A DNA stretch of 42,997 nt from a virus. How positions within the stretch are numbered: position 1 is the stretch's first letter; every line of letters starts with the position of its first letter. Shown one piece after another: positions 28,301 through 39,300 of this stretch. The position numbers and the translations under genes were made by a program. Below the pieces are notes generated by a model that saw only the letters and a program-made list of their open reading frames with translations, was not told the origin of the DNA and did no database searches. Location: positions 1-42,997 of the IMG/VR virus record IMGVR_UViG_3300037189_026311; one strand, given 5' to 3'.

Positions 28301-29146
28301 GGTCGATTGAAGAGGAAAAATGCTAACAACTAGCTCGCCTTCCCAAGCCAAGTCCGTTTCAAAGCCAGGATTGGTATTTTGAACAGATAATAATAATGAA
28401 ATTTTTTGAATATTATTGGTCGTTGCTAGAAATTTTTGACCAATTTGAGTAGTAACATCATTTTCTTCTAAAACTTTATTTTCTTTATATCCAGTATTGA
28501 TATTTAAATTATCAATATTATAAAGTGGCAGCGAATTAGTTAATAGAGTTGTTAAAGATGAAACAGAGCTAACAAAGAAATCTCGCCAAAAAAGATTGGG
28601 CTCGATATCTTGAGCTGCCATAATTGGGTCTCTAGAAAGACTAAATGGCTTAGCCTCTTTAATAATAACTTGACCACCCAAATTAAAAGATTGGATTGTC
28701 GTTCCAATAAAATCATTAAAGAAAATAGCAAGTATATTCGTATAATGCTTTTTGGTTATTTGAACTTCATTGGCTTTAAAAACCAAAGTATCATATTGAA
28801 GATTATTTTCAAAATCTAAACCAATAATAGCTATTTTAACGGTTCTCTTACCTGCCGCTTTTGAATTTTTTAATTCAATTTCAAGCTGATTCCCCTGATT
28901 AGAATCGGTGGGCTGAGCCTGCGGGGCAATATTAGTTCCATCTAATAAGCCAGAAACCAATAAAGAATCGAATAAGATGTTTTGATTTAAAACTTCTGGT
29001 AAGACACCTATCCCAACATGATTATTAATAATGGCATTTTGAATGCTATTATTATAACTTTGTTCTGCCGTTAAATCAGAATCATCCAACTGCTCCGCAT
29101 CGGAATATAGATTCTGCAAACCAGAAATAGGGCTTCTTTTAGTCAT
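25388..29146 (-). CDS. Large virion protein with dockerin-like calcium loops (1252 aa)
   Basis: The 1252-residue beta-rich protein is the last gene of the tail block. Two dockerin-like EF-hand loops are seen: GDINGDGVVDDADLDLYNLL (591-610) and DIDGDFEITANDGYYLQNYI (748-767). They match the DxNxDGxVxxxDLxxxxxxxL consensus of type I dockerins, which bind calcium. An immunoglobulin-like stretch of about 135 residues lies between them. Near residues 1096-1140 is a Ser/Thr-rich linker with a basic patch (KASKRERRRQ). The C-terminal part is again beta-rich. It is probably a fibre, baseplate or decoration protein. No catalytic motif is visible. Cohesin partners in this window are not evident. Confidence 0.75.
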   Translation of the reverse strand: MTKRSPISGLQNLYSDAEQLDDSDLTAEQSYNNSIQNAIINNHVGIGVLPEVLNQNILFDSLLVSGLLDGTNIAPQAQPTDSNQGNQLEIELKNSKAAGKRTVKIAIIGLDFENNLQYDTLVFKANEVQITKKHYTNILAIFFNDFIGTTIQSFNLGGQVIIKEAKPFSLSRDPIMAAQDIEPNLFWRDFFVSSVSSLTTLLTNSLPLYNIDNLNINTGYKENKVLEENDVTTQIGQKFLATTNNIQKISLLLSVQNTNPGFETDLAWEGELVVSIFPLQSTIQCSTDIVPNLAIDFSPSNIPLAQLSFDYDSLQSLGTTLDGNPQPVDFVFSNTQVGTGNAIVPGNYYAVTLKRSGSANKCDILITAGSNISSDSRATMFTGSVWVDLPDDDLWHRVFTDAAKISDGQAYETGHGIIIPKINLDSETNAQIDYSLDGIQFTGTELYTGVVAAELEQSVPIQDQRTGNPVNSRQQFVPKVKLLNPIDLSNLSKTTEPFVVGLVADKNKKSFEASSSVLSAGLHSWTFVKNELQLKIIDDSTDGYRYDLNVNALVNNLVNGDFTNAKLIPNISEPNTFYRVAKAELCSMIYGDINGDGVVDDADLDLYNLLLGMDLNVSPPAISSISTDGYVTTYTNGYPFYADPFVNDFTVTFQLVDPATNLVVASGTDGILVVNPNDGSLATFQSASTNFSAITNLINLKLVIRLSTNECNNGGIEITSLNTSSNYIVNLRKVLLDSDKISQILRADIDGDFEITANDGYYLQNYILKAPPFPATTSPGNKIGTSFNVLKLKLDPFTYQDGYFTRNDDFYPTISNRGTVLHPIQDLYLEDTGLENHDFKNNPITFNLVKQLTWEERLISVASNARFVPTIFSSTSGHVHNSCEIDGIVCDIYPQGPELDPGTINAFVPNNLIIGDGGELQRPDGNPYKVDFEVGTIVLEIPDGIFGEERTLNVFDDFVADYTGKGITRLGFPALRFADCSLVEQEALLNNQVRFSVAVQSFSPNTNGTDSDGYSGVIVDGKIGVSMDYATGLLRLNFTNLYEDSVLQTLNTKVQINVYLKKGGFNNSPLFVDSTKVQNLLELISVFNENSPLEGSTNHTQVTQQTTTEWKDTSSTDYSASAPKASKRERRRQFTTTTSTANQVIEDGYTFGNVDFSLSDEAITRVTALLLVKKSGTAFGGTIEMKADYIREGAGPVLIGAPTITYNLTGSTLDGTTADFNINGNKIEIRVSPESADILNWRIFRTQNEGID

Positions 29147-29179
29147 GTTCTCTCTTTATCATATATCAAATTATATCTA

Positions 29180-32100
29180 TTATTCATACTTAATAAAAAT
29201 ACGACTATTAGCAGGTTTTAAGGCTTTTAATAAGACCTCTAATATCTCTTTGACTCTATTATTATCTTTGATTAAATCGAATGAATCAAAAACATTAACT
29301 TCAAAATCAAATATTCCTGAATTTTTATTTTTTAGCATAACGAAATCGTCATTTTTAGCCAAAATGGTATTAAAATCAAGCAGATAGGTCGTGTATAAAT
29401 CTTCTGTTACTGGAAAAACAATGTCTAAATTGCTAGAATAATTGACATCTATTGATTCTCCAAATGGAGCGAACAAGGGACGAGCGATATTGCTAATTCT
29501 TAAATTATCAATTAAGGCATTAGCAGCATTTTTACCATTAAATTCAGTTCCTATAAACAATTCCGTTGGAACATCTTTAAACTTAATATCAACCATCATA
29601 GCCGAGGTTCCAGAGTAAGAAGAGCCAACAACATATGGGTCTCCAAATAGGAGTCCGGTTCCAAAAAGAATGTTTTTATACTCATACCCATCAATGAAAA
29701 GATGTAGCTGATCGTTGCTTCTTCCTCCATTTATAGAGTAAGTCGCTTTAATTCTATGCCAGGAATTAGCTGACCAGAAAATGGGGGCTCGGACCTGATA
29801 ATCGAAGTCATTGGCTCTAACGTTGAAATTAACATATCCAGACTCATCTTTATAGATAGACATTCTATCTCCATGAAGACCGCTAGGGATATAAGTTACA
29901 ACAACCTGGCTATTTTGATTTGGTAGTCTTTTCTTTAATCTAATAACTTGACTATTAAAGGTTTTAGATCCTGATTCAGCTGATTTATAAACAACAATTA
30001 GATTCAAACTAGACTGAGGCAAAGTTCTGGCTAGGTAAATAGTTCGACCATCCTGACTAACTCCACCGCCTGCAAAATAATCTGTTCCGGTTGGGTCTCC
30101 AACAATTTTAACTGTCACTACTTGAAGAATCTTCTTAGAAGTGCTAACGGTACTATCCGTTATACTCATTGTTGTTTCAGCAATAGCGCCCTCGGTTGAA
30201 GTTTCAATAGCTCCACCAGCAAAGTAATCAATTCTTTGATCGCCATTTTTTAGTTTAACTGAAACAACTTGAGCCGCTCTTCCTGAAATCTGAAGAGTCG
30301 AATCATCAAGGCTCGTGACCGTCTCTAAATTGATTCCTGCCGCATCAAAATAAAATCGATGAGTTGGATCGTTCGTAGTATCATATAATGAATTAACCCA
30401 AAATTCAATCGTTCCTTCTTTGCGCGTATCTAAGACCCCATCATTATCAATGATAAAAGGCTTGTCAATAATTGCAAGACTCTGAGAGAAATTATCATTA
30501 ACAGAAACATCAGACTGAACAAAATTCTTTCCTTCTGACATTACATAAAAATCAGCTTCATTAACAAAAGGAAATGAATCAAAGTGTGATAAAACTAATG
30601 TATTAGAATCAAAAGATAATTCTTTTAATGAATTGAAGTCTTTAGTAATGTAGTTTTGTTTAACTTGAGCGGTTTCACCAATTCTTAAATCTGTCAATTG
30701 ATTAGAACTAATCTTTAATTCATCAATTACTCCATTAAGATGGTTTTTATTGAAAATATCCGAACCAACATAAGCTAATGAATTTACTGGATTAAATTTA
30801 ATACTGGTCCAGGTATAAAAATCAAATTCATAAGTTCCTGATTTTAATAGGTATGGAACTCCTGGGTCATTAGCTTCTTCTAATAAGAAGAATCCATTTT
30901 GAAATCCGCTTCTAGAAGAAGTTGTATTTAAAATTTGAAAAATGCCATTGCTAAAAGGAGGAATGTACCCATCAATATTAATAGAGTTTCTATCATCGGA
31001 AACGCCAGAAATCAAATAAGTTCCAGCAGCTGGTCCTGGGCTTGCAATAACAAGATAGTTCCCAATATCAGTCGAGCTAAATAAGACATCAAGGTCTGTA
31101 ACTGTTGCTCCACCAAGTCCAGTCAAAGCAATGCCTGCACGAGACTGATAAGAATAACGAATGGCAGGATATAATGAGCTGCCTTCAGAGTAAGTAATAG
31201 AATAAGCCTCTTTAACATTTAAAACCAAATAAGACCTATTAGTATTAATAACTTTACCTGCAACAACAATACCTGTAATAGTTTCAAACTTATTTAACGT
31301 ATTCTTTTTTTCTATTTGAGTAAAAGTTAATACTTCGCTTGTTGGACTTCCGTTAACATCGCCACTAATTGTAACGGTAACTGAAGTGCTAAAATCTAGA
31401 TTGCCACTTGAAATATCAACCGCTAGAGTCCTTCCAGAATCTGAAAGAGATGGCTGTTCTCCAGAGAAAGAAGATGAAGTAAAGTCATTTCCCAAGAGAG
31501 TTGAATTGCTTGAATTCACTAATTTATTTAATAGAATACCATGAATAATACTAACTTCATTTAATGAAATTGGTGGGGGCAATGTTGTTTTAATAACATT
31601 GTTATATCCATCTCCCCATTCATAATATTTTTGTTTAATTCTTTTATGATTTAAACCTAAGGTTTTAATTAAAATTAAATCATTAGCTTGAACATCATTC
31701 TCAAGTGAAAGAACATTATTATAATAACCATCTTTAGATAAAGAATATGATGGTCTCAAGGCTCTTAGTCCTGGAATTTCAACATCTTCATTATGATAAA
31801 CAAAGAAATCTAAGCCAGAATTCGTTGCTGGCATATCATCATTTAGAGTTAAAGTATATCCATCAACATCTAAAATAGTATAATGATTTTCATAGTATCC
31901 ATCATCGATTCGTAATAGATCTCCTGGAATAACATCAAATAATTCAAAGTCAATAGAAGATGAAGTGACGGCGTCATAACCGTCGTTAGTTATTAAGTCA
32001 TAGCCATCTAAGAAAGATGAAATGGTTGAAACTGCAATATTAGGATAAATATCTACCGCAGTTAACAGCGTTAAATCTGTTTTATTAACTGAGAACTTAG

Positions 32101-35100
32101 CGTCTTCTAAAGATAGAGGCATGTTGCTAGACAAGGTCAAAGTTTGACCTGCAACTGTTAAAATTGAATAGCCAGATGGATTAAATCCTACTTCATCAAT
32201 CGTAATAGTGTCGCCAGCTAGTATTCCATAGGCGTCAAAATTAATGAGAGAAGTGACAGTTGGACTTCCAGCAGTAGTTACCAAATCAATAGAGCCAATA
32301 ATAGTCTTAGGAGTAAATCCAGCTATCTCTTCTGGATTAATAGTTCGATATCTTTCATGAAGATAAGGGCTAACTTTAGTTCCATATCTAATAATATTTG
32401 GAACTTCTTGACCATCAATGAATAAATGTAATTCATCTCTCTCAAGCTTGTCGTTTAACTTCCAGGCGGTTGCAACATGGTGCTTTTCATGAGCTTGCCA
32501 AGAAGAAACATCTGCGCCGATAGAATAGCTGACTCCATCTCGGTCAAATATTCTAAAATTTAAATATCCGCTTGGATCCTTGTAAATAGAAAACCGACAT
32601 TTATTTTTCTTTTCACCAAAATCAAAGAGATAATGCTCTCGATCTGAGATGAAAGTAAAGCCTTCATTGAATCGAGCTGTATCCGTAATAGAAACTGAAA
32701 TATTGCTTGTTCCTGACGTAATCTTCATGTTAGAAGGCTTAGGATTATCTATTGCCTTGACATCATAAAACATTCCGTTGGGCGTACTAACTTTAAGAGA
32801 ATAAGTTGTAGAATAGCCATCAACTTGACCAAAAGAATACCCATCAACAACATCTAAATACCAGCGCTTATAATCTTGAGCAGGATCATCATTATAATAA
32901 ATGAAAATACCGTCTTTGTTCTTATTAGGAGCGCCTGCCGCATTACTTAATTTATTTAATGAAAACGTTCCATCTAAATTAAGAATAGGATGGTATTCGG
33001 CTGAACCAATAAAAATGTAATTAGATTCAATCTGATAACCATCTCTAGTTAAAGTGAATGTTATATCCGCATCATTGTCAATTCCATTCCATTCTGGAAT
33101 GACCCAACATTCCAATGACCCTTTTTCTAGTCTTAAATTAGAAGAGACTGGTAATGTAATAGATTGACCTTCGGCATTAATTAATGCTCCATTGCCATAT
33201 TTGGCTGGCAAAAGCTCAAAGCTTCCGGTCGTTTCAAATCCTCTTGGATTTAAAAAGCTTGTTCCTAATGACCAATTTTGAAAGACTGATTCGACAATTT
33301 CAGGATCAATATGAGATATTTTATTAACAATATTTTTAATTGCCGTAATGGTCGGACCTTGTATAAAAGACTCTAGTGCGGCTGACAATGAATCTCGATA
33401 TCTTTCTCGATTAAGATTAATATCAAAATTGCTTAACTCTGGAATATTAACAAGGCTTCCAAAATTCTTTAACAAAGCATCGCGTAAAGCTCCGACCTTA
33501 TAACTTACATAATAGGTGCTACCTGGAGAGACTGACTCTGATTGCCTAAAGTCAATATGGTTTTCCCCATACTCATAGCTAATTAAAATTTCATCTGCAA
33601 GATAAGTATAATCTATATACAAATCTCCTTTATTATAATCAACAATGATTCTAGACAAATCATCAATCGTCAAGCTCCAGCTTGTAATAACTGAATCTCC
33701 AGCATTTGGAGAGTTGACTCCAGATAATTTAAGCTTAACTTGATCTCCAGCGACAACAATTCCAGAGTTGTCCCATAGTTCTTGAGCATCTGAATTTCTA
33801 ATAATAGAAACATTAAATTCAATATTTGAAGATAAATATGGTTGCGCCAAATTAATGGTTATGAAATAACCATCTGAAATATTATATTCAACAATATTAT
33901 ATTCTGTTTTTTCAATCGGAGAAACTGTAATGACTCGTCCATCAAAGGTACAAGCCTCCATAAAATTAATGGGGCTATAACTATTTTGAAGGTCATTTAG
34001 TTCATAAAGACTACGGATAAACTTAATATTTTGAGAAACGCCAGGAACGAATACAGCATCAACAAAAGCTCCAACCTTTGTTGAATTAACCTGATAAGGC
34101 GAAGTCTCAGTTTCATTTAGATAGCCTTCATCGGAAGCATCCAAATCTAATGGCTGAATAAATCCTTCTCCAAATGAAGTGTATTCAAAAGTTTTATCTT
34201 TAGGATTTAAAATAGATGTTTGATAATAAATATCATCTACAGAAATGACATGGCTATTAATAGGATCAATTAGTTTAGTTTTATAAGTAATCGTTCCTAT
34301 TTCAATAGATTGCCCTGGAGAAACTGCAACGTAAACAATTCCATTAGCATAATCAATTTTATATTGACCAACCACATCTAGTTTATCAATGTTTTGACTT
34401 TCCGTTAAAAAGGGGTCAAACCATTTTTGATTAACAAAGACATCATCATTAGATAAATTAATTGAATTATTAATTGATGAAGCCAAGCAATCTTCTGAGC
34501 CAGAAACTAAATTATTATCAGATAAAAGACATTTAAAGATTCGAATAGAACTTCCATTTGTTAGCTCTTGATTAACGAATAATATTTCATTTAATGAATC
34601 TTTAAAAGAAACTTTTTCTCCTGTAAAAGGTAAAACATTAGGAGGGGTATTATAAGAAAAATATATCTTATCATTACTCCAACGAATTGGTGAGTATATT
34701 TCCCCTGATGTCTCATTAAAGATTCTAAAAACATTAGTAATTGGAGAATTAGCCGCTTTAACAACATTTAAGGCTAATAATTTATTTTCAATTCTTTCTG
34801 ATAGATTTTCTTGATGAACCGTTGCTCGATAATCTAAATCAGGAACTAAAACTTCTTCATAATTAAAAGTTATGTCTCCTTCTTGAGAGACTAAATTTCC
34901 ATTAGGTAAAGCAACTAAATCTCCAGAGGAAGCGTCATAAACGTAATCAACCTGAGAGACATAAGTAAATTGATAATCATAGCTAATGAGTGGTGGTTGA
35001 GGTCCCGTTCCATCATTATCAGCATCTTCTCCAAAGACATAAACCGTTCCAGTTTCATAATCAATGCAATATTCGCCAGGACGTCGAGGCAATGCATTAA

Positions 35101-36307
35101 GACGAAATGCAATTTCATATAAAAATGCTGGATGCTTATCCGTTGTTAAATAAGCATTTGGATCAATAAAAGTCGCGCCTCCAGTTGTATAAATATCTCC
35201 ATTTTGATCAACAATTGGCGCATGCTTTAAATTAAATATATTGATGATTGGAGGTAAAGGTTCCCTAGAAACACTTAAAATAGTCGAAGCCGTAACGGAA
35301 TCCTCATCAATAATTCTGCCCAAATTTCTATATTCATAAGTTACTTCTACATATGAAATATTTTGATTTGAAAAATCAGGATCATTTAAAATAGCTTCAC
35401 TCAATCTAAACTGATCTGTTAAAAGCACTAAATAGCTAAAACCATAATCTTTATCATATTTAGAATTGGTTATTTGATAGCCCAATGTTTCAATAGGATA
35501 TTCGTAATCTAAATGACCGTTATTATAATGAAAAATAACACTTAATAACTTAGATACATTTGTCTTAGACACATTTAAAGTAAAAGTGTTTATATTAAAT
35601 GTATTATCATTATCTTCAAAATCTATGTTTAATAGTTCTGAGACTTCTTCTTTTAAAAGAGAAACTGGAAAATCAGGGAACTCTTCAAAATTAAAATCTA
35701 AAGTAGCGGAGAATCCGGTCGGAGTTTTTCCAACTCTTGTTATTTGATAGGCGCCTTCTTCTAAGAGACGATCAAAGGGTCCTTCTTGACGAGTCTTTTC
35801 TTCATCCAAGACATCAAAAGATAAATAATTTTCATTTTTTAATTGCTTGATATCATATAAAGCTTTAGAATAAAGTAATGAATAGCTTTGAAGAACTTTA
35901 TTAACAATAGTCGTATTATCTGTTACATTTAAAGGAGTTTCTCTTAAGTAGTCTATTAAGAGATCTTGAATTATATTACCAGCTTCAATTGGTCCAATAA
36001 TATAATATTGATTGCTAACGTCATCATTTAACATGATGGCTGTTGCATTGACAGATTTAAATGGAATGGCTGGCAATGACAAAAACTTAATAAAATAAGG
36101 CGCTTGCGGAGTCATAGGCTGACAAGTAATCACCAATGTTTCGCTATTGACTTCTGCCTTTAAAACATTAGGTGAAGGAACACTGTCTAATTGCGAAGTG
36201 ATGGTGACATTAGATGCACCGATGCTTGAATCTAGCTTATGGCTAAATTTAGCAACGAGCGTCACGCTATCAATGACTTCGACTCCTATGATTCTTAGAT
36301 TATCCAT
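29180..36307 (-). CDS. Giant tail fibre or baseplate-associated protein with LamG domains (2375 aa)
   Basis: The 2375-residue protein follows the baseplate J-like gene. Residues 1-60 form a beta domain (MDNLRIIGVEVIDSVTLVAK). LamG/concanavalin-like folds are recognisable at about 1030-1340 and 1950-2285 from phrases such as GSLECWVIPEW, GYLNFRIFDRDG, DELHLFIDG and EGTIEFWVNS, SGYVNFNVRAN, DQLHLFIDG; a third partial copy ends at IDELKISS (1861-1868). These domains often bind sugars. Between them are internal repeats, for example INFDAYGILAGDTITID (1355-1371) against IDFELFDVIPGDLLRID (1452-1468). DGY tripeptides recur, mainly in the second half. A receptor-binding or host-recognition role is likely, but unproven. 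Confidence 0.8.
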   Translation of the reverse strand: MDNLRIIGVEVIDSVTLVAKFSHKLDSSIGASNVTITSQLDSVPSPNVLKAEVNSETLVITCQPMTPQAPYFIKFLSLPAIPFKSVNATAIMLNDDVSNQYYIIGPIEAGNIIQDLLIDYLRETPLNVTDNTTIVNKVLQSYSLLYSKALYDIKQLKNENYLSFDVLDEEKTRQEGPFDRLLEEGAYQITRVGKTPTGFSATLDFNFEEFPDFPVSLLKEEVSELLNIDFEDNDNTFNINTFTLNVSKTNVSKLLSVIFHYNNGHLDYEYPIETLGYQITNSKYDKDYGFSYLVLLTDQFRLSEAILNDPDFSNQNISYVEVTYEYRNLGRIIDEDSVTASTILSVSREPLPPIINIFNLKHAPIVDQNGDIYTTGGATFIDPNAYLTTDKHPAFLYEIAFRLNALPRRPGEYCIDYETGTVYVFGEDADNDGTGPQPPLISYDYQFTYVSQVDYVYDASSGDLVALPNGNLVSQEGDITFNYEEVLVPDLDYRATVHQENLSERIENKLLALNVVKAANSPITNVFRIFNETSGEIYSPIRWSNDKIYFSYNTPPNVLPFTGEKVSFKDSLNEILFVNQELTNGSSIRIFKCLLSDNNLVSGSEDCLASSINNSINLSNDDVFVNQKWFDPFLTESQNIDKLDVVGQYKIDYANGIVYVAVSPGQSIEIGTITYKTKLIDPINSHVISVDDIYYQTSILNPKDKTFEYTSFGEGFIQPLDLDASDEGYLNETETSPYQVNSTKVGAFVDAVFVPGVSQNIKFIRSLYELNDLQNSYSPINFMEACTFDGRVITVSPIEKTEYNIVEYNISDGYFITINLAQPYLSSNIEFNVSIIRNSDAQELWDNSGIVVAGDQVKLKLSGVNSPNAGDSVITSWSLTIDDLSRIIVDYNKGDLYIDYTYLADEILISYEYGENHIDFRQSESVSPGSTYYVSYKVGALRDALLKNFGSLVNIPELSNFDINLNRERYRDSLSAALESFIQGPTITAIKNIVNKISHIDPEIVESVFQNWSLGTSFLNPRGFETTGSFELLPAKYGNGALINAEGQSITLPVSSNLRLEKGSLECWVIPEWNGIDNDADITFTLTRDGYQIESNYIFIGSAEYHPILNLDGTFSLNKLSNAAGAPNKNKDGIFIYYNDDPAQDYKRWYLDVVDGYSFGQVDGYSTTYSLKVSTPNGMFYDVKAIDNPKPSNMKITSGTSNISVSITDTARFNEGFTFISDREHYLFDFGEKKNKCRFSIYKDPSGYLNFRIFDRDGVSYSIGADVSSWQAHEKHHVATAWKLNDKLERDELHLFIDGQEVPNIIRYGTKVSPYLHERYRTINPEEIAGFTPKTIIGSIDLVTTAGSPTVTSLINFDAYGILAGDTITIDEVGFNPSGYSILTVAGQTLTLSSNMPLSLEDAKFSVNKTDLTLLTAVDIYPNIAVSTISSFLDGYDLITNDGYDAVTSSSIDFELFDVIPGDLLRIDDGYYENHYTILDVDGYTLTLNDDMPATNSGLDFFVYHNEDVEIPGLRALRPSYSLSKDGYYNNVLSLENDVQANDLILIKTLGLNHKRIKQKYYEWGDGYNNVIKTTLPPPISLNEVSIIHGILLNKLVNSSNSTLLGNDFTSSSFSGEQPSLSDSGRTLAVDISSGNLDFSTSVTVTISGDVNGSPTSEVLTFTQIEKKNTLNKFETITGIVVAGKVINTNRSYLVLNVKEAYSITYSEGSSLYPAIRYSYQSRAGIALTGLGGATVTDLDVLFSSTDIGNYLVIASPGPAAGTYLISGVSDDRNSINIDGYIPPFSNGIFQILNTTSSRSGFQNGFFLLEEANDPGVPYLLKSGTYEFDFYTWTSIKFNPVNSLAYVGSDIFNKNHLNGVIDELKISSNQLTDLRIGETAQVKQNYITKDFNSLKELSFDSNTLVLSHFDSFPFVNEADFYVMSEGKNFVQSDVSVNDNFSQSLAIIDKPFIIDNDGVLDTRKEGTIEFWVNSLYDTTNDPTHRFYFDAAGINLETVTSLDDSTLQISGRAAQVVSVKLKNGDQRIDYFAGGAIETSTEGAIAETTMSITDSTVSTSKKILQVVTVKIVGDPTGTDYFAGGGVSQDGRTIYLARTLPQSSLNLIVVYKSAESGSKTFNSQVIRLKKRLPNQNSQVVVTYIPSGLHGDRMSIYKDESGYVNFNVRANDFDYQVRAPIFWSANSWHRIKATYSINGGRSNDQLHLFIDGYEYKNILFGTGLLFGDPYVVGSSYSGTSAMMVDIKFKDVPTELFIGTEFNGKNAANALIDNLRISNIARPLFAPFGESIDVNYSSNLDIVFPVTEDLYTTYLLDFNTILAKNDDFVMLKNKNSGIFDFEVNVFDSFDLIKDNNRVKEILEVLLKALKPANSRIFIKYE

Positions 36308-39300
36308 TATCTTGTTTCTGCTGCTACCGTCACTAAGTTAGCTGAAAAATATTCATCTTCCTTAGCTGTTAAACTTAGAACCTGACCAAAAGAACCTGTC
36401 TTATTAAAGAAGATAATTCTAGCTCCTGCAACCCCATCGACTGAGAATGCCGCATTAACTAAACTAGATGAATCTAAAACAGTTCCTAATGCATTCGCAT
36501 TAATTGCCGTAACTAGCTTATCTTTCAAATTTTGCAAGACAAGAGCAGATGAACTCTTAAAAGAATCAGAAATAACAACATTCATAGTAACATCTATATC
36601 TACTTGTTTAGCTTGTCTAATTAAAACATCCGCATTTATTGGTCTATTAGTTTCTACATTAAAAGTAACGGTTGAAACCAACCTATTGTTATTTGATTTT
36701 ATAATTATTCTTTCATTCTGCTTAGGAGCCATATAATCATAAAAAACTTTATACCTAGAACCAGTAATAGGCTGATTGAAATTACTTAATATAATTCTAG
36801 TTGATTGAGAAGAATTAAATCCACTAGAAATATAAACTTTATCAATCAAAGCAAATGCTTTATTAGTGTATAAGGTTCCATTTCTAGTAAAAATAACATT
36901 TTCAGTATCATTAGTCGTAGAGTAATAAAAGGTAATTCTAAATTTATCTCCGGCTTTAACCTGAGCGTCTAAATTCAAAACATTGTTTTGAGTTGAAGGA
37001 AGGCTAAACTCTAAATTATTATAATCTGTATTTGAAATAATATTTTCTGAGTAAAAACTATTATCTTGAATTGTTAATCCTAACAAATCATAATTTGCTT
37101 GAGATAATAGAACGACTTCTCCTTCTGTCGAAACTCTTTCTAATTTTGTAATCTTGACTAATTTAATGGTGCTCGGAATAGACGAATTCGAATTCAGCCC
37201 TAATACTTTTCTAATAGCCTCAAATAAATTTTGCTTCAAACTAGTTGAAGTTGCCGAGAATAAAACATCTTTCGCCTTCGTAATTGTCGTTCCATTAACC
37301 GAAATGGTTCCAGTATTTGCCGTCGAGTCAACAACCGTCAAAATAAGCTTGGTTGGAGATTGTTTAATGGTTTCATAGTCATAAGTTAAAACCATAACAT
37401 CATCGCCCGCTAAAGCGGCAGATGTCTTTGTAAACAAAAGAAGGTTGTTATCTACGTCAATTGTTCCAGTATCAGACCATAATTCTTTTCCATCAAGAAC
37501 TCTAATTACACTGATTTGTTTCTTATTAATTTTACTAAAATCATTTGATATAACAAAAATATTGCTATTTTCATTATAGCTTGAAATTTCATAATAATTA
37601 TTGTTATTTATATTAATTGAATTAAAGATTCTAATTCTTTTTGAAGTAATATCAATCGGACTTAAATCAACATCGACCAGCGTATCGAAATTAACAGTTA
37701 AACTGCTGAAGTTAGCTTTAGATAAATTTGAGAATGGAGTCGTGATATAACCATCTGAGCCAGAAGCAATAACATCATCGCTATTTTTTTCTAAGATTTC
37801 AAAGCTTAATCCGGTTTGAGCTATAAAGGTATGCAATGGAACGCTAAACTTATTAGTCGTAATATCATATTGAAGAGTTCCAAAATCTCGGCTAAAAACA
37901 TCATTAGAAAATGTAAATGGTTGAAATCTTTTAACGTCTTCAGCATAATAGATAACTAAAACTTTATCTGCAATAGCTGGAGTGTTAAATCCAGTAAAGA
38001 TTAACTGATAATTTCCACTAGTTCCTATTTCAATAGTTCCAGCATTATCTTGATTCCAAAGCTCTTTAATATCTGAAAGTCTAATAACCGTCAAGATCTT
38101 AAGAGAGGATAAGCTAACATCAACGCTTGCCGCATTTAATTCAATATAGAACTGATTGCTCGTGTTTTTTTGAACGACTTGATTTTCTCGCCTGGCAACG
38201 TTTGCAATATTGACATTATTAAAGCCAATGCTAGAATTAGTCCCAAAGCCATTTCCAACTCGGCTCACTGGCATGCTTGTAATGCCAGTCGATATAATAT
38301 CCTGAACATTAGCAATGTAATTTATTTTAGCCGTCAATGTATCTGGGGTGGTGCTAAAATTAGTTAAAGGAACCGTTACTTGATTGCCATTAAAGTTTCC
38401 AACAGATCCAGTAACATTAAAAGTATCTTTTGAATTTTTAATTACTGTAACTGTATCGCCAATCGACGCCTTCGTATCACTGGGTAAAATAATCGTCGTT
38501 GTATATTGAATATCAATTCCAACAACAATACTAGCATTAGTAAATAACCCATCATTAGCAGAAGTTTTAAATAACTCTACATTCGTATTTCTAAATAAAA
38601 CATGATCTATTGAAGTTGTAGTATTAATTAAATTAGTAATGACAACGCTTAAACGTCCAGTATAAGTTCCAGAAGTAACTTGGCTAACGACGCCGCCAAT
38701 TTCTTCATAAGAGTTTACTGTTAAAATAGCTCCAATTGGTAAGGTCGTATTTCCGACATAATAAGTTCCAGCATCATTTTGAGACAGCATAACTTCTTCA
38801 TCTCTAATTAAATTAGAATAACCCCAATCAATGCTATCTGTTACTTCTCTTAAATTATCAGTAAAGAACCTACCATCATAATCTGTAAACTGGTCGAAAG
38901 TTAGAACCCAAGTATAATCTACTTGAAGAACATCGCTCTGAGATGGAAGGGTATTTCCTGAGATTTTAATAACCCCAGAAGTATTGGTTGTTCCAGAGCC
39001 ATTTGGATTTTGATTTAAAACTGTATACCGTTCACCTGTTGTACTATTGAAAACACGAGTTGCCGTCTTGGCTGGAAAATGAAGTAATTGAATAAGAGAA
39101 CGGTCTGAATTTAAAACCGTGCTATTTTCATTTGTAATCGAAATATTTTGTTGAATAATTGGAATTTCAGAAACATCTGAAAATGTCACGGCATCTTGCC
39201 CGTTAAATTTACCCTTAATTCTATCTTCTTCAAAGAGAGAAATGCGGTCTGAAGTCCAAATAAAGCTATCAAAACCAAATGGACTACCCGCAAAAGAACC

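Noticed and set aside
29170-29175. TATAAT before the 1252-residue gene as a promoter
   Set aside because: No credible -35 box lies at a proper distance, and the region is A+T only, so the match is probably chance.
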